Origin: Streptomyces sp. DHE7-1
Lineage (GTDB): Bacteria > Actinomycetota > Actinomycetes > Streptomycetales > Streptomycetaceae
Direction: 5' to 3'
Assembly (NCBI GenBank): GCA_016432725.1
Contig: JACJDG010000003.1
Coordinates: forward strand, 930,001-994,000
Length of the DNA stretch: 64,000 nucleotides
A program made the translations under genes and the position numbers. The notes beneath the pieces were generated by a model, which was not told the origin of the DNA, ran no database searches, and saw only the letters and a program-made list of their open reading frames with translations. Within the stretch, counting starts at the first letter, position 1. Every line of letters begins with the position of its first letter. Shown one piece after another: positions 36,306 to 45,456 of this stretch.

Positions 36306-38636
36306 TCACGGCTCCGGGCTCTGCGGACGCTGGGTGGGCAGCTCCGGGCGCAGGCGGGACAGGAGACGGGCCCGTTCGCGGGCGAAGGCCGGATCGGCCT
36401 GGTAGTCGGAGTGGCCGAGGACCGGGGCCGGGAGCGGGTGCTCGGGGGTGCGGCCGTAGGCGAGGGGGTCGCGCAGGGGCTCGTGGTCGACCTCGGGACC
36501 GCAGTCGCCGGGCAGCCGGACGGGTCCGCCGATGGGGTCGGTGGGGCGGTGGAGGTTGCGCCAGCAGGCGACGTCCCGGTGCAGTGCGGCCAGCGCGGGC
36601 GGACCGAAGTGGGCCGGGAACCAGCGGCCGTAGAGACGCTCCAGCGGGGAGCCGTAGGTGAGCAGGGCGACGCGTTTGCGGGTCGACGGGCTCAGCTGCC
36701 AGGCGGCGGACGCGGCCAGCACGCTGCCCTGGGAGTGGCCGGACAGGACCAGCCGGCCGCCGGTGCGCGCGGTCCAGGTCGCCATCCGCCAGGTCAGGTC
36801 CGGCACCGCGCGCTCGGCGTAGCAGGGCGGGGCGAAGGGGTGGGCGGCGCGCGGCCAGAAGGTGCCGACGTCCCAGAGGATGCCGATGGTGCGCCGGGCG
36901 GAGGCGTCCCGGTAAGCGCGCCGGCCCCAGGTGACGAACAGCAGGAACCCTATGCCGACCAGCCAGGAGCCCAGCGCCTGCGAGGTCTCGGCGGCCGCCC
37001 GGACGACGTCGTACGTCCGCCGGGCCGCGCCCTCGGGCGGCTCGCCGGTGGCCAGGGCGCCCGCGAGCGCGGCCGCGCCCAGCACCAGGGTGGCGGCGCA
37101 GAGCACACCGATGACCAGCGGCGCCCGGTCGGTGAGCGTGGCCATGGCCCGCGCGTGGGCGATACGGCGGGTGCGGGCGGGGTCCTCGGGCTCGCCGGGA
37201 TGCTCGTGCCGTACCCGGTCGCGCTCAATCCGGGCGAGCCGGGCGGTGCGCCGGGCCAGGTGGGCGGCGAGGAACAGCAGCACCACGAGCAGCGGCGGGA
37301 TGGCGGAGGCCTGCCAGGTCAGCAGTACCGGCGGGCCGTCGAGGAGGGACCGGGTGCCGTCCAGCCAGTCGGCGACGCGCTGCGCGACACCGCCGGACAT
37401 CACGCCGCCCAGCGCGCAGGCGAGCAGCGCCACCGCCGGCCCGCCGAGGCCGTGGCCCGCGGCGCGCGGCTCCGGCCGCCGGCGGTACAGGCCGCGGGCG
37501 ACGACGGCGAGGACGACGACGAGCAGTCCCTGGGTCAGCATGAGGGCGCCGAAGGCGGCGTCACCGGGCAGCCGGCCGGCGGACCGCCAGCCGGGCCGGG
37601 ACCAGCCGGCGTGGACCAGGGTGAGCAGCAGCAGGACGAGGGCGCCGAGCGGCAGGCGGCGCACGAGGTGGCGGTCGAGCCGGTGGTCGGGGCACCGCTC
37701 GCTGCGGCCGCGGCGGCAGACGACGGCCACCACGGCGGCCGCGCAGCCGAGCAGGGCGGCCGCGAGGAGCCAGCCGAGCGCGTTCAGCACGGCCGGCCCG
37801 CCGGGGCGGTGGTCGAAGCGGGCCGTGGGCGTGGCGACGGCGGCGGCGACCGTGAGCAGGCCTGCCGCGGTGTGGGCGGCGCGCAGCCGGGCCACCAGGC
37901 GGCGCCCGTACCAGAAGCCGGGCCGGGCCAGGGCGCTCGTGTCGGTCTCCGGCTCGGGGTCCCGGGCCATCGGCTGGTGGGACTCGTAGGTGTTCCAGGT
38001 GCGGTGCGAGAGGTACCAGAGCAGGGCGGTCAGCGCGGCCGGGATCAGCGCGGCGAGCGCGAGGCGGCGGCCCGGCCGGGTCCACCAGGCGTCGCCGGCC
38101 ACGGCCGGGGAGAGGAAGCCCAGCCAGGTGTGGCGGCGGGCGCAGTCGGCGACACCCGCGCACTGCCAGGCGACCAGGTCGAGGGCGACCTCACAGGCCG
38201 CGGCCGTGAACAGCACGGTCAGGGTGAGGGCGGCCAGCCGCACGAGGAGGCCGTAGAGCCGGACGGTGCGCATGCGGCCGTGGGCGGCGGGGCGCATCCA
38301 GTGGGCGAGGTTGACCACCATGAACGGCAGCAGCAGGAGCCACAGGGCGCGGGTTCCGTCGCCGGAGGTGAGGTTGCACCAGACGTACGCCTCCTGGACC
38401 GGTTCGCCACGGGGTCCGTCCGCGGCCGCGCATTCCCCGGCGTCGGCGGCGCGCCGGAAGATCGCTGCCGTGTCGTCGCCGGTGACCCGCACGGTGCGCG
38501 GGTCACCGAGCATCTTCTCGGGTGTGGTGCCGCCGACGCCGTGCACCAGCAGTTCCAGCTCGGCGCCCGCCGGTGCGGGCCGTAAGGCGGAGCCGTCCGT
38601 CGCCGGCCCGGGACTGCGTTCCTGGGCACGTTCCAC
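36306..38636 (-). CDS. Polytopic membrane protein with a split alpha/beta-hydrolase signature
   Basis: A 776-residue protein not matched to a named family from memory. The N-terminus has LELLVHGVGGTTPEKML (residues about 27-43), like the first strand and oxyanion-hole HG of an alpha/beta hydrolase. About eleven membrane helices follow (roughly residues 85-570). Then comes RLVLSGHSQGSVLAASAAW with a GHSQG nucleophile elbow (Ser about 635), LTYGSPLERLYG and VLGHSDYQADPAF, whose histidine could complete the triad. Lipases with HG and GxSxG motifs usually have them 60-90 residues apart; here a membrane block separates them. GTG 38636 is preferred (GGGGGAA upstream); GTG 38672 is also open. Possibly a membrane lipid or ester hydrolase. 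Confidence 0.7.
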   Translation of the reverse strand: MERAQERSPGPATDGSALRPAPAGAELELLVHGVGGTTPEKMLGDPRTVRVTGDDTAAIFRRAADAGECAAADGPRGEPVQEAYVWCNLTSGDGTRALWLLLLPFMVVNLAHWMRPAAHGRMRTVRLYGLLVRLAALTLTVLFTAAACEVALDLVAWQCAGVADCARRHTWLGFLSPAVAGDAWWTRPGRRLALAALIPAALTALLWYLSHRTWNTYESHQPMARDPEPETDTSALARPGFWYGRRLVARLRAAHTAAGLLTVAAAVATPTARFDHRPGGPAVLNALGWLLAAALLGCAAAVVAVVCRRGRSERCPDHRLDRHLVRRLPLGALVLLLLTLVHAGWSRPGWRSAGRLPGDAAFGALMLTQGLLVVVLAVVARGLYRRRPEPRAAGHGLGGPAVALLACALGGVMSGGVAQRVADWLDGTRSLLDGPPVLLTWQASAIPPLLVVLLFLAAHLARRTARLARIERDRVRHEHPGEPEDPARTRRIAHARAMATLTDRAPLVIGVLCAATLVLGAAALAGALATGEPPEGAARRTYDVVRAAAETSQALGSWLVGIGFLLFVTWGRRAYRDASARRTIGILWDVGTFWPRAAHPFAPPCYAERAVPDLTWRMATWTARTGGRLVLSGHSQGSVLAASAAWQLSPSTRKRVALLTYGSPLERLYGRWFPAHFGPPALAALHRDVACWRNLHRPTDPIGGPVRLPGDCGPEVDHEPLRDPLAYGRTPEHPLPAPVLGHSDYQADPAFARERARLLSRLRPELPTQRPQSPEP

Positions 38637-38942
38637 TGTCAGCACTTCCCCCGTGACGCGGCTGCCGGACACCTGTCCACGCGGGCTTCAGGTTCTCCGT
38701 TTCCGGGCCCTGGTACACCTCTCGTCACGCAATCTCCCCGATCCGTGTGACGGCGGTCCCGGTACCCCGGCCGTGTCCCGGGCCGCGATGGCATGTGCGC
38801 GTCGGGAAAGGCGGTGGCGCGACCGCGGCCGTCCCGTGAAAGGATGGAACGCCCGTGCACCCCGGACCACTGGACCTCCAGGTCGGAGCCGGTGCGGCGG
38901 GCGGGTCGGACGACGGATCGCGGCGAAGGGACCGGAGCGTAC
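38637..38942. promoter_or_regulatory. Divergent intergenic region between membrane hydrolase-like and DeoR genes
   Basis: About 306 bases with no convincing gene. It contains the ribosome binding site of the leftward gene (CTTCCCCC read on the plus strand at 38645-38652) and a GGAG eight bases before the DeoR GTG. An imperfect symmetric pair, CGTCAC and GTGACG, lies about 18 bases apart near 38734-38764 and might be a regulator site. No clear promoter hexamers were seen. Confidence 0.35.
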
Positions 38943-39773
38943 GTGAGTGAGAATCAGAACCTCCTCGCGGAGCAGCGCCGCGCCCTCATCCTGGACGAGG
39001 TACGGCGCCGGGGCGGTGTCCGGGTCAACGAACTGACCCGCAAGCTCGGCGTGTCCGACATGACCGTGCGGCGCGACCTGGACGCGCTGGCCCGCCAGGG
39101 CATGCTGGAGAAGGTGCACGGCGGCGCGGTCCCGGTGGTCGAGGCGAGCACGCACGAGCCCGGTTTCGAGGCGAAGTCGGCGCTGGAGCTGACCGCGAAG
39201 GAGGACATCGCGCGGTCCGCCGCCCGGCTGGTCACTCCGGGCACGGCGATCGCCCTGTCCGGCGGTACGACGACCTACGCGCTCGCGCAGCACCTGCTGG
39301 AGGTGCCCGACCTGACCGTGGTGACCAACTCGGTGCGGGTCGCCGACGTCTTCCACGCGGCGCAGCGCACCTCGGGGCAGCGGCAGGGCGCGGCGACGGT
39401 GGTGCTGACCGGCGGGGTGCGCACCCCGTCCGACTCGCTGGTGGGCCCGGTGGCCGACCAGGCGATCGCCGCGCTCCACTTCGATCTGCTCTTCCTCGGC
39501 GTGCACGGGATATCGGTGGAGGCCGGGCTGTCCACGCCGAACCTCGCGGAGGCCGAGACGAACCGCCGGCTCGTGCAGTCGGCGCGCCGGGTCGTGGTGG
39601 TGGCCGACCACACCAAGTGGGGCACGGTGGGCCTGAGTTCGTTCGCCGGACTGGCGCAGGTGGACACGCTGGTCACCGACGCGGGTCTGCCCGCCGAGGC
39701 GCGCACGGAGATCGCCGAGCACCTGCGCCGGCTGGTAGTGGCGGGCGAGACCGAGGACGACGAGGACATCTGA
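38943..39773 (+). CDS. DeoR/GlpR-family transcriptional regulator
   Basis: A 276-residue regulator of sugar or sugar-phosphate metabolism. The N-terminal DeoR HTH is complete: ILDEVRRRGGVRVNELTRKL, then GVSDMTVRRDLDALARQG and KVHGGAVPV. The C-terminal effector domain is the sugar-phosphate isomerase-like fold with IALSGGTTTYALAQHL, VVTNSVRVADV, VLTGGVRTPSDSLVGP and RVVVVADHTKWG, as expected for a phosphorylated-sugar sensor. GTG 38943 follows GGAG. No sugar operon is adjacent, so its targets probably lie elsewhere. Confidence 0.9.
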   Translation: MSENQNLLAEQRRALILDEVRRRGGVRVNELTRKLGVSDMTVRRDLDALARQGMLEKVHGGAVPVVEASTHEPGFEAKSALELTAKEDIARSAARLVTPGTAIALSGGTTTYALAQHLLEVPDLTVVTNSVRVADVFHAAQRTSGQRQGAATVVLTGGVRTPSDSLVGPVADQAIAALHFDLLFLGVHGISVEAGLSTPNLAEAETNRRLVQSARRVVVVADHTKWGTVGLSSFAGLAQVDTLVTDAGLPAEARTEIAEHLRRLVVAGETEDDEDI

Positions 39774-39791
39774 CGGGGCGTCGGCCGGCCC

Positions 39792-40919
39792 TCAGTCCGG
39801 CCACACGCCCGTGTCCAGCAGCGACTCGATCGCGGCCGTGTACGGGGCGATGTCCAGGCCCTGCTCCTCGAGCCAGGAGTCGGAGTAGTACTTGTCCAGG
39901 TAACGGTCCCCCGGGTCGCACAGCAGAGTGACGACGCTGCCGGTGCGCCCCTCGGCCACCATCTCGGAGACGATCTTCAGCGCGCTCCACAGTCCGGTGC
40001 CCGTCGAGCCGCCCGCCTTGCGGCCGATGGCCCGCTCCAGGGCGCGTACGGCGGCCACGCTGGCGGCGTCCGGGACCTTCATCATCCGGTCGATCGCGCC
40101 GGGCACGAAACTCGGCTCCATGCGCGGGCGGCCGATGCCCTCGATCCGGGAGCCGCAGTCACAGGTGACGTCCGGATCGCCGGTGGTCCAGCCCTCGAAG
40201 AAACAGGAGTTGTCCGGGTCGGCGACACAGATGCGGGTGTCGTACTGCATGTAGTGCACATAGCGCGCGAGGGTCGCCGAGGTACCGCCGGTGCCCGCCG
40301 TGGCGACGATCCAGGCGGGCTCCGGGAAACGCTCCAACTCCAGCTGGCGGAAGATCGATTCGGCGATGTTGTTGTTGCCGCGCCAGTCGGTGGCCCGCTC
40401 GGCGTAGGTGAACTGGTCCATGTAGTGGCCACCGGTCTCCACCGCGAGGCGGGCGGACTCCTCGTACATCTTCCGGGAGTCGTCCACGAAGTGGCACTGT
40501 CCGCCGTGGAACTCGATCAGACGGCACTTCTCGGCGCTCGTCGTGCGTGGCATGACGGCGATGAAGGGCACGCCGACCAGCTTGGCGAAGTACGCCTCGG
40601 AGACGGCCGTGGAGCCGCTGGACGCCTCGATCACCGGGCGGTCCGGCCGGATCCAGCCATTGCACAGGCCGTACAGGAACAGGGAGCGGGCGAGCCGGTG
40701 CTTGAGGCTGCCCGTGGGGTGCGTCGACTCGTCCTTCAGGTACAGGTCGATGCCCCACCGCTCGGGCAGCGGGAAGCGCAGCAGATGCGTGTCCGCCGAG
40801 CGGTTGGCGTCGGCCTGCACCTTGCGGACGGCGTCTTTCAGCCAGGCTCGGTAGGCGGCGTCGCTGCGGTCGACGTCCAGGGTGGTGCCGGTGGTGCCGG
40901 TCTGTGGGGTGGTGCTCAC
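39792..40919 (-). CDS. PLP-dependent cysteine synthase/desulfhydrase family protein
   Basis: A 375-residue fold-type II PLP enzyme. [20 protein letters not shown] holds the PLP lysine, [17 protein letters not shown] the substrate and phosphate loop, and [17 protein letters not shown] the glycine-rich cofactor loop. The C-terminal half ([18 protein letters not shown]) has the serine facing the pyridine nitrogen. The layout resembles the actinobacterial Cds1-type L-cysteine desulfhydrase (about 370 residues) more than classical CysK. GTG 40919 follows AAGGAG; TATGAT further up is a likely -10. It converges on the DeoR gene with an 18-base gap. Confidence 0.85.
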   Translation of the reverse strand: MSTTPQTGTTGTTLDVDRSDAAYRAWLKDAVRKVQADANRSADTHLLRFPLPERWGIDLYLKDESTHPTGSLKHRLARSLFLYGLCNGWIRPDRPVIEASSGSTAVSEAYFAKLVGVPFIAVMPRTTSAEKCRLIEFHGGQCHFVDDSRKMYEESARLAVETGGHYMDQFTYAERATDWRGNNNIAESIFRQLELERFPEPAWIVATAGTGGTSATLARYVHYMQYDTRICVADPDNSCFFEGWTTGDPDVTCDCGSRIEGIGRPRMEPSFVPGAIDRMMKVPDAASVAAVRALERAIGRKAGGSTGTGLWSALKIVSEMVAEGRTGSVVTLLCDPGDRYLDKYYSDSWLEEQGLDIAPYTAAIESLLDTGVWPD

Positions 40920-41296
40920 GGCGGGGCTCCTTACGCTGGGCGCCGACGGCGCCTCCTGCGGCCGGCACCTCGCATCATAGGCACCTTCCACACCTCGCCT
41001 CACCTGCATAAACGCATCTTTGGGCCACTCAAAGGAACGCTGGGGCACAGCAGAGCGAGGCACCCCGGGGCGCATTGGCGGGAGTGCTCCGGGCGCCCTT
41101 CGCGCGCGCCCCCTGCGTACTGGTGCTCCCGACCTCGCCGGGGCAGACTGCACCGAACGGGACGATCGTCCCGGACAGCGGCGCACACGGGAGCACGACA
41201 CCGCGCCGGGCCGGACCGGCACGACCGGGCGGGCCGGATCCGGACCCACGCGGTCCGGCACCGCGGCGAAGGACGCGCACAAGGGGGCGGCAGGAC
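40920..41296. promoter_or_regulatory. Divergent intergenic region with the cysteine-synthase-like promoter
   Basis: A 377-base gap. On the minus strand TATGAT (40979-40974) is a near-perfect -10 hexamer that would give a leader of about 48 bases ending in an AAGGAG ribosome binding site. Two copies of GCAT separated by AAAC (about 41006-41017) lie just upstream of that promoter and could be part of a regulator site. The right-hand two thirds is GC-rich; no gene was recognised. Confidence 0.5.
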
Positions 41297-41620
41297 ATGG
41301 CGGAGCCGGAGTTCACGGCCAAGGGCGTGCGGATCGGCAAACGGCTGCGTTCGCTCACCCGGGCCGGGCAGGTCCGGATCAGCGACGGCCGGGTGGAGTT
41401 GCTCACCAGCTACGGCAGCGAGATCGACAGCGCGCCGGTGCAGGCGGTGCGCGCCTCCAGGCCGTGGTTCGCCCCGGAGGCCCGGGCGCACGCGGACCTC
41501 AACGGCAAGCGGTACTCGCTGACGCTGGGTGAGCACGACCCCGCGCCGGGCGAGCCGGGGCCGCCGGCGGCCCGGCGGTTCATCGAAGCGGTGCGCCGCG
41601 CGGCCGGTCGTGGCGGCTGA
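41297..41620 (+). CDS. Small conserved-looking hypothetical protein
   Basis: A 107-residue soluble basic protein without signal peptide or membrane helix. The body ([40 protein letters not shown]) alternates charged helices and strands; no family was recognised. Codon third positions are strongly GC-biased across the whole frame and ATG 41297 follows GGCAGGA, so it is probably a real gene. It stands alone between divergent and downstream regulators. Confidence 0.6.
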   Translation: MAEPEFTAKGVRIGKRLRSLTRAGQVRISDGRVELLTSYGSEIDSAPVQAVRASRPWFAPEARAHADLNGKRYSLTLGEHDPAPGEPGPPAARRFIEAVRRAAGRGG

Positions 41621-41827
41621 CCGGCAACCGACGGTGGCGAGTTGCGGGAGCGCACCCGCTGCGTCACGCTGGTCTCACGTCACTCTGGGTTTACCGGCGA
41701 TAACGCTGCGAACCAGCCCGCCGGCCCTCACAGCAGGCGGACGTTTGGACGCAAGCACCCTGCTGGATCCGTTTGTTCTCCGTGTTTCCTCCGGTTCCTC
41801 CGGACCTCACATCGGGGAGTCGCAGCC

Positions 41828-42475
41828 GTGATCAGTCACTCAAGCAGGCACTGCACGGTGGAGCTCCAAGCCCTGCCGTCGCGGATCGGCCAGGTCCGCA
41901 GAATCGTATCTGCGCAACTGCGCTACTGGCACATGGACCCGTTGATAGACCGGGCCGCGCTCGGTGTGACCGAGCTGCTCAGCAACGTCCACCGGCACGC
42001 CCGGCCGGACAAGTCGTGCACCGTCGAGCTGGAACTGCTGGTCGACCGGCTCACGGTCTCGGTGCGCGACCACGATCCGCGCCTCCCCGTGGTCGCCGAC
42101 GCCGCCGAGGCACTGGACCTGGTCCCGCTCGCCACCTGCGGCCGAGGGCTGGCGATGGTGGCCGCGATGAGCGAGAGCTGGGGAGCCCGCCCCGAGGGCG
42201 ACGACGGCAAGGTCGTGTGGTTCACCCTGCCCGCGCCGTCCGCTGCGGTCCGCCGGCCGGCCCGCTCGCCCCGGCCCGCGGCCGAGCGGCGCCCCGCGCC
42301 CCGGCTCACCGAGGTACGGCCGGCCCCGGCGGCGGCCACGCCGGTCGCCCTGGCTCCCGCACCCGTCACCGCGGCGCCCACGCCGGTTCCCGCGGCTCCC
42401 GCCCCCGCCCCCGCCGCCGTGGCGCATGCCTCGGCCGTGGCATCCGTTCCCGCCCGGTCGGCCGTTCCCGGCTGA
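41828..42475 (+). CDS. Anti-sigma-factor-type ATP-binding protein (HATPase) with Pro/Ala tail
   Basis: A 215-residue protein. Residues about 1-130 are a GHKL ATPase domain like SpoIIAB/RsbW: RIGQVRRIVSAQLRYW, the N box GVTELLSNVHRHARPDK, the G1-like VRDHDPRLPV and the G2-like GRGLAMVAAMSESWG. These proteins phosphorylate anti-anti-sigma factors or bind sigma factors; streptomycetes have dozens. The last 85 residues are a disordered Pro/Ala-rich tail. GTG 41828 follows GGGGAG. No sigma factor or anti-anti-sigma gene is adjacent. Confidence 0.85.
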   Translation: MISHSSRHCTVELQALPSRIGQVRRIVSAQLRYWHMDPLIDRAALGVTELLSNVHRHARPDKSCTVELELLVDRLTVSVRDHDPRLPVVADAAEALDLVPLATCGRGLAMVAAMSESWGARPEGDDGKVVWFTLPAPSAAVRRPARSPRPAAERRPAPRLTEVRPAPAAATPVALAPAPVTAAPTPVPAAPAPAPAAVAHASAVASVPARSAVPG

Positions 42476-42528
42476 CCGGGCGGTGACGCCACCACGACGC
42501 CACCACGACGTACGGACGGGGCGGGGGC

Positions 42529-42570
42529 GCGAGGGGTCGCGGAGCGCGTTCCCGGTGTCGCGCCCCTCGC
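42529..42570. terminator. Bidirectional hairpin between convergent HATPase and SHOCT genes
   Basis: An eight-base-pair stem (GCGAGGGG with CCCCTCGC) extended by four more pairs past one bulged T spans 42529-42570 around an 18-base loop. It lies between the stop of the rightward HATPase gene (42475) and the leftward SHOCT gene (42650), so it can serve both. Confidence 0.55.
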
Positions 42571-42649
42571 ACCGTCGCCGTCGCCGCCGTCCACGTCCTC
42601 GCCGCGCCGGCCACGCGGGCCGCCTTCCGCGCGCCCGCCGTCACGCTCC

Positions 42650-42930
42650 TCAGGCAGCACCGTCCTTGTGGCCGAAGTGCTCCTCCAGGACGGACATCCG
42701 GCGCCAGTACTCGTCCTCGTCGATCTCACCGGCCGCGAAGCGGCGGCCGAGTACCGCGAGCGGCGCGTCGCCCGCCGGGCGGCCACCGGTCACCGGCCGC
42801 CACGGGCCCCTCCCCGCAGGCCGGTGCGGCGCAGGAAGGTGACGGCACCGATCACGGCGGCCGCCCAGATCAGGGGGAAGAAGAGGATCCACGGGCCGGG
42901 CCCGCCGTCCCAGTTCGCCAGGGTCTGCAT
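42650..42930 (-). CDS. Small SHOCT-domain membrane protein, one-base frameshift
   Basis: About 93 residues after restoring one G near 42805, joining FLRRTGLRGG to PWRPVTGGRPAGDAPLAV. It has an N-terminal helix (ILFFPLIWAAAVIGAVTFL) and the C-terminal short SHOCT motif: LGRRFAAGEIDEDEYWRRMS followed by VLEEHFG. SHOCT domains at the C-terminus of small membrane proteins are widespread in actinomycetes, with roles in oligomerisation or protein quality control proposed but not defined. ATG 42930. Converges on the HATPase gene. Confidence 0.8.
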
Positions 42931-43443
42931 CTCGTTCGTCTCCGTCGTCGTCTCGGTTCGTCGGGTGATGGCACGAGACTCCCTCCGCAGGGGGTCCGGG
43001 TCGTCGTGCGGCCGGCGGCAATGCGTGTACCCCCGCGGGAGTACGCCGAGGGAGACGCCGTACGCCGCCCCGGGCACGGCCGCGGCGCGATCGTGCGGGT
43101 CCCCGGCCGGAGGGGAGTTCCTGTGGGGGCCGACGCCAGGACGACGAAGAGCGCGGCACCGCCGGTCCGCGATCCAGGGAGACGAGACGCTCACGGCACG
43201 GGAGACGCGCGTCCGCATCGAGCCTCGCGGGAACGCAGCGCTCCCGGCGCACGATCCGGCCCGGATCCGCTCGGTCCGATTGCACGTACCGCGCGCCGTG
43301 CGGCGAGGCCCAGGTCTGCCCCTGTCGCGGCGGGGAACCGGCCCTCCGACGCAGACGCAGACGCCGGACGCAGACACCGAACACGCGCGGGCGTGCGGGT
43401 TCCGCCTCCCGGAGCGGCCGGGCCGCCGGGCCGGGCCCGCGGC
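42931..43443. other. 513-base GC-rich stretch without a recognised gene
   Basis: Between the SHOCT gene start and the Nudix stop, both on the minus strand. It must contain the SHOCT promoter near 42931-43000 (the sequence there is less GC-rich) and any terminator for the Nudix gene. Open frames exist on both strands but their amino acids are dominated by Arg, Gly, Ala and Pro with no fold or motif, so I do not call a protein. Confidence 0.5.
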
Positions 43444-44178
43444 TCAGGCCGAGGCGTCCGCGTAGTGACGGAGGACCGGTTCCAGGTAGTCGACGCGCGG
43501 GCCCTCCAGCCCGTCCAGGCCGGCCGGCGGGCGGATCAGTTCGATCCGGTCGAACTCGGGCTCGCGGCCCTCGCCGGTCTCCGTGGTCACCAGCCGCGCG
43601 TACCGCTCGCGCAGTTCCCGGCCGGGGCACGGCGGGGCGAGGAACATGACGCCGACGCCGCCGCCCGCGCCCCGGGTGGTCAGCCACAGGCTGAGGGCCT
43701 CGGCCGGCATGCCGGAGCCGGTCTCCTCGGACAGCTCGCGGGCCGCGTGCCGGCGCAGCCCGTCGACGTCCAGTTCGGCTCCCTCGTCCGGTGGTTCGAC
43801 CGTCCCGCCGGGAAGCTGCCAGCGGCCCGGCGCCGACGTCGAGGCGGCCATCCGCCCCACCACCAGACGCCCGTCGTCGGACGGCTGCACCACGGAGACG
43901 AACAGGGAGGAGCACTTGGGCGCGTCCGGTACCCCGCGCAGGGCGCGGTACCGGTACGTGGCCCGGGCCCACCGGAGCACAAGACCGTCCCGCCCGTCCC
44001 GCTCCAGGCCCGTCAGCGCGGCCACCGGACCATCGAAGAGCGCCGGATTGGCCCGGACCGCCTCCTCCCACCGGCGGTCCATGGCCGACCGGTGCGCGAG
44101 GGACAGTTCGGGCACGGCGGTCTCGACGAGCCGGATGCGCGGGACGTCCAGCAGTTCCACCCGGCCCGCCCGCGTCAC
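43444..44178 (-). CDS. Nudix-domain protein with extended Nudix box
   Basis: A 244-residue protein. The first 95 residues (VPRIRLVETAVPELSLAHRS, RRWEEAVRANPALFDGPVAA) form a leading domain seen in larger Nudix proteins. The Nudix fold starts around SSLFVSVVQPSDDGRLVVGR. The box reads GRWQLPGGTVEPPDEGAELD, then VDGLRRHAARELSEETG, an insertion longer than the standard 23 residues but keeping the RELSEE glutamates. GTG 44178 overlaps the ROK stop (GTGA), so the two are coupled. Substrate unknown. Confidence 0.8.
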   Translation of the reverse strand: MTRAGRVELLDVPRIRLVETAVPELSLAHRSAMDRRWEEAVRANPALFDGPVAALTGLERDGRDGLVLRWARATYRYRALRGVPDAPKCSSLFVSVVQPSDDGRLVVGRMAASTSAPGRWQLPGGTVEPPDEGAELDVDGLRRHAARELSEETGSGMPAEALSLWLTTRGAGGGVGVMFLAPPCPGRELRERYARLVTTETGEGREPEFDRIELIRPPAGLDGLEGPRVDYLEPVLRHYADASA

Positions 44179-45410
44179 AGTGCCGCCAGCGGATCGTCCA
44201 GCACCGGCTGCCAGGCCAGCTCGGCCGCGCCGACCAGGCTGTTGTGGTCCAGGGTGCAGGCCAGGACCGGCACGCCGCCGCTCTGGCCCCACAGACTGCG
44301 GTCGGCGACCACCGCACGCAGGCGTCCGGGGTCGGCGTCGAGCAGGGTGCGGTGCAGTCCGCCGAGGATGATGCGGTCGGGGTTGAGGATGTTGACCAGA
44401 CCGGCCAGGCCCAGTCCGAGGCGGTCGATCAGGGTCTCGGCGGCGGTGCGCACGGCGGGGTCGGTGTACTGCTCCCGCAGCATGTCGTTGGCCTGCTGGA
44501 GCAGGGAGACCTCGGGGCCCGGGTCGCGGCCCGCCTCGACGAGCAGCGCCAGCGGGTCCGTCTCCACGTCGAGGCAGCCGCGGCTGCCGCAGTGACAGGG
44601 GCGGCCCTCCGGGTTGACGGTGAGGTGCCCGACCTCCAGGGCGAGCCCCGAACTCCCGGTATGCAGGCGGCCGTCGAGGACGAGTGCGCCGCCCACGCCC
44701 CGGTGCCCGGTGGCCACGCACAGCAGGTCCCGGGCGCCCCGGCCGGCGCCGTGCCGGTGCTCGGCGAGCGCGGCGAGGTTGACGTCGTTGGCCGCGAAGG
44801 CGGGGCCGGTGATGCCGGCGTCCCGCACGCACTCGGCGAAGATCCGGCGGACCGGTGCGCCCACCGGCCAGGCCAGGTGGAGCGGGTTGAGGGCGAGGCC
44901 GTCGGGTTCGGCGACGGCGGAGGGCACGGCGAGCCCGGCGCCCACGCAGCGGCGGCCGGTCGTGCGCAGGAGTCCGGCGCCCGCCTCGACGACCGAGCCG
45001 AGCACCTTCGCGGGGTCCGCGTCGACGGTCTCGCAGCCGGGCGCGGTCGCCACGATCCGCCCGCCGAGGCCCACCAGCGCGGCCCGGAAGCCGTCGGCGT
45101 GGACCTGCGCGGCGAGCACCACCGGGCCGTCCTCGGCGACCTCCAGGCGGTGCGAGGGGCGGCCCTGGGAACCGGCCGCCGCGCCGGGCCGGGCGTTCAC
45201 CCGGATCAGCCCGAGCGCCTCCAGCTCGGCCGCCACCGCTCCGGCGGTCGCCCGGGTCACCCCGAGTTCGGCGGTGAGCACGGCCCGGGTCGGCGCCCGC
45301 CCGGTGTGCACGAGCTCCAGCGCGGGTCCGAGCGCACCGCGCCCCCGGTCCAGCCGCGCCCTGGGGGTGGTCCCTTCCCCCGCCTTACGGGGGTCCGCCT
45401 TGCCGGTCAT
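44175..45410 (-). CDS. ROK-family (NagC/XylR-type) transcriptional regulator
   Basis: A 411-residue repressor-type protein. The N-terminal HTH is RAVLTAELGVTRATAGAVAA, ahead of the ROK sugar-binding fold (VGAGLAVPSAVAEPDGLALN, GLALEVGHLTVNPEG). The ROK zinc signature CHCGSRGCLDVE is intact. The phosphate-binding DxGxT of ROK kinases is not found (VLAAQVHADGFRAALVG instead), so it is a sensor, not a kinase. GAGACT six bases before ATG 45410 suggests a leaderless transcript. The downstream coupled Nudix protein is its only nearby partner. Confidence 0.88.
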   Translation of the reverse strand: MTGKADPRKAGEGTTPRARLDRGRGALGPALELVHTGRAPTRAVLTAELGVTRATAGAVAAELEALGLIRVNARPGAAAGSQGRPSHRLEVAEDGPVVLAAQVHADGFRAALVGLGGRIVATAPGCETVDADPAKVLGSVVEAGAGLLRTTGRRCVGAGLAVPSAVAEPDGLALNPLHLAWPVGAPVRRIFAECVRDAGITGPAFAANDVNLAALAEHRHGAGRGARDLLCVATGHRGVGGALVLDGRLHTGSSGLALEVGHLTVNPEGRPCHCGSRGCLDVETDPLALLVEAGRDPGPEVSLLQQANDMLREQYTDPAVRTAAETLIDRLGLGLAGLVNILNPDRIILGGLHRTLLDADPGRLRAVVADRSLWGQSGGVPVLACTLDHNSLVGAAELAWQPVLDDPLAAL

Positions 45411-45456
45411 GAGGGGAGTCTCCCATGATCCGCAGCCGTGACGGCCTGCCCCGGGG

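Noticed and set aside
43006..43443. Open frames on either strand in the gap before the Nudix gene
   Set aside because: Composition is dominated by Arg, Gly, Ala and Pro with no motif, typical of non-coding high-GC DNA.
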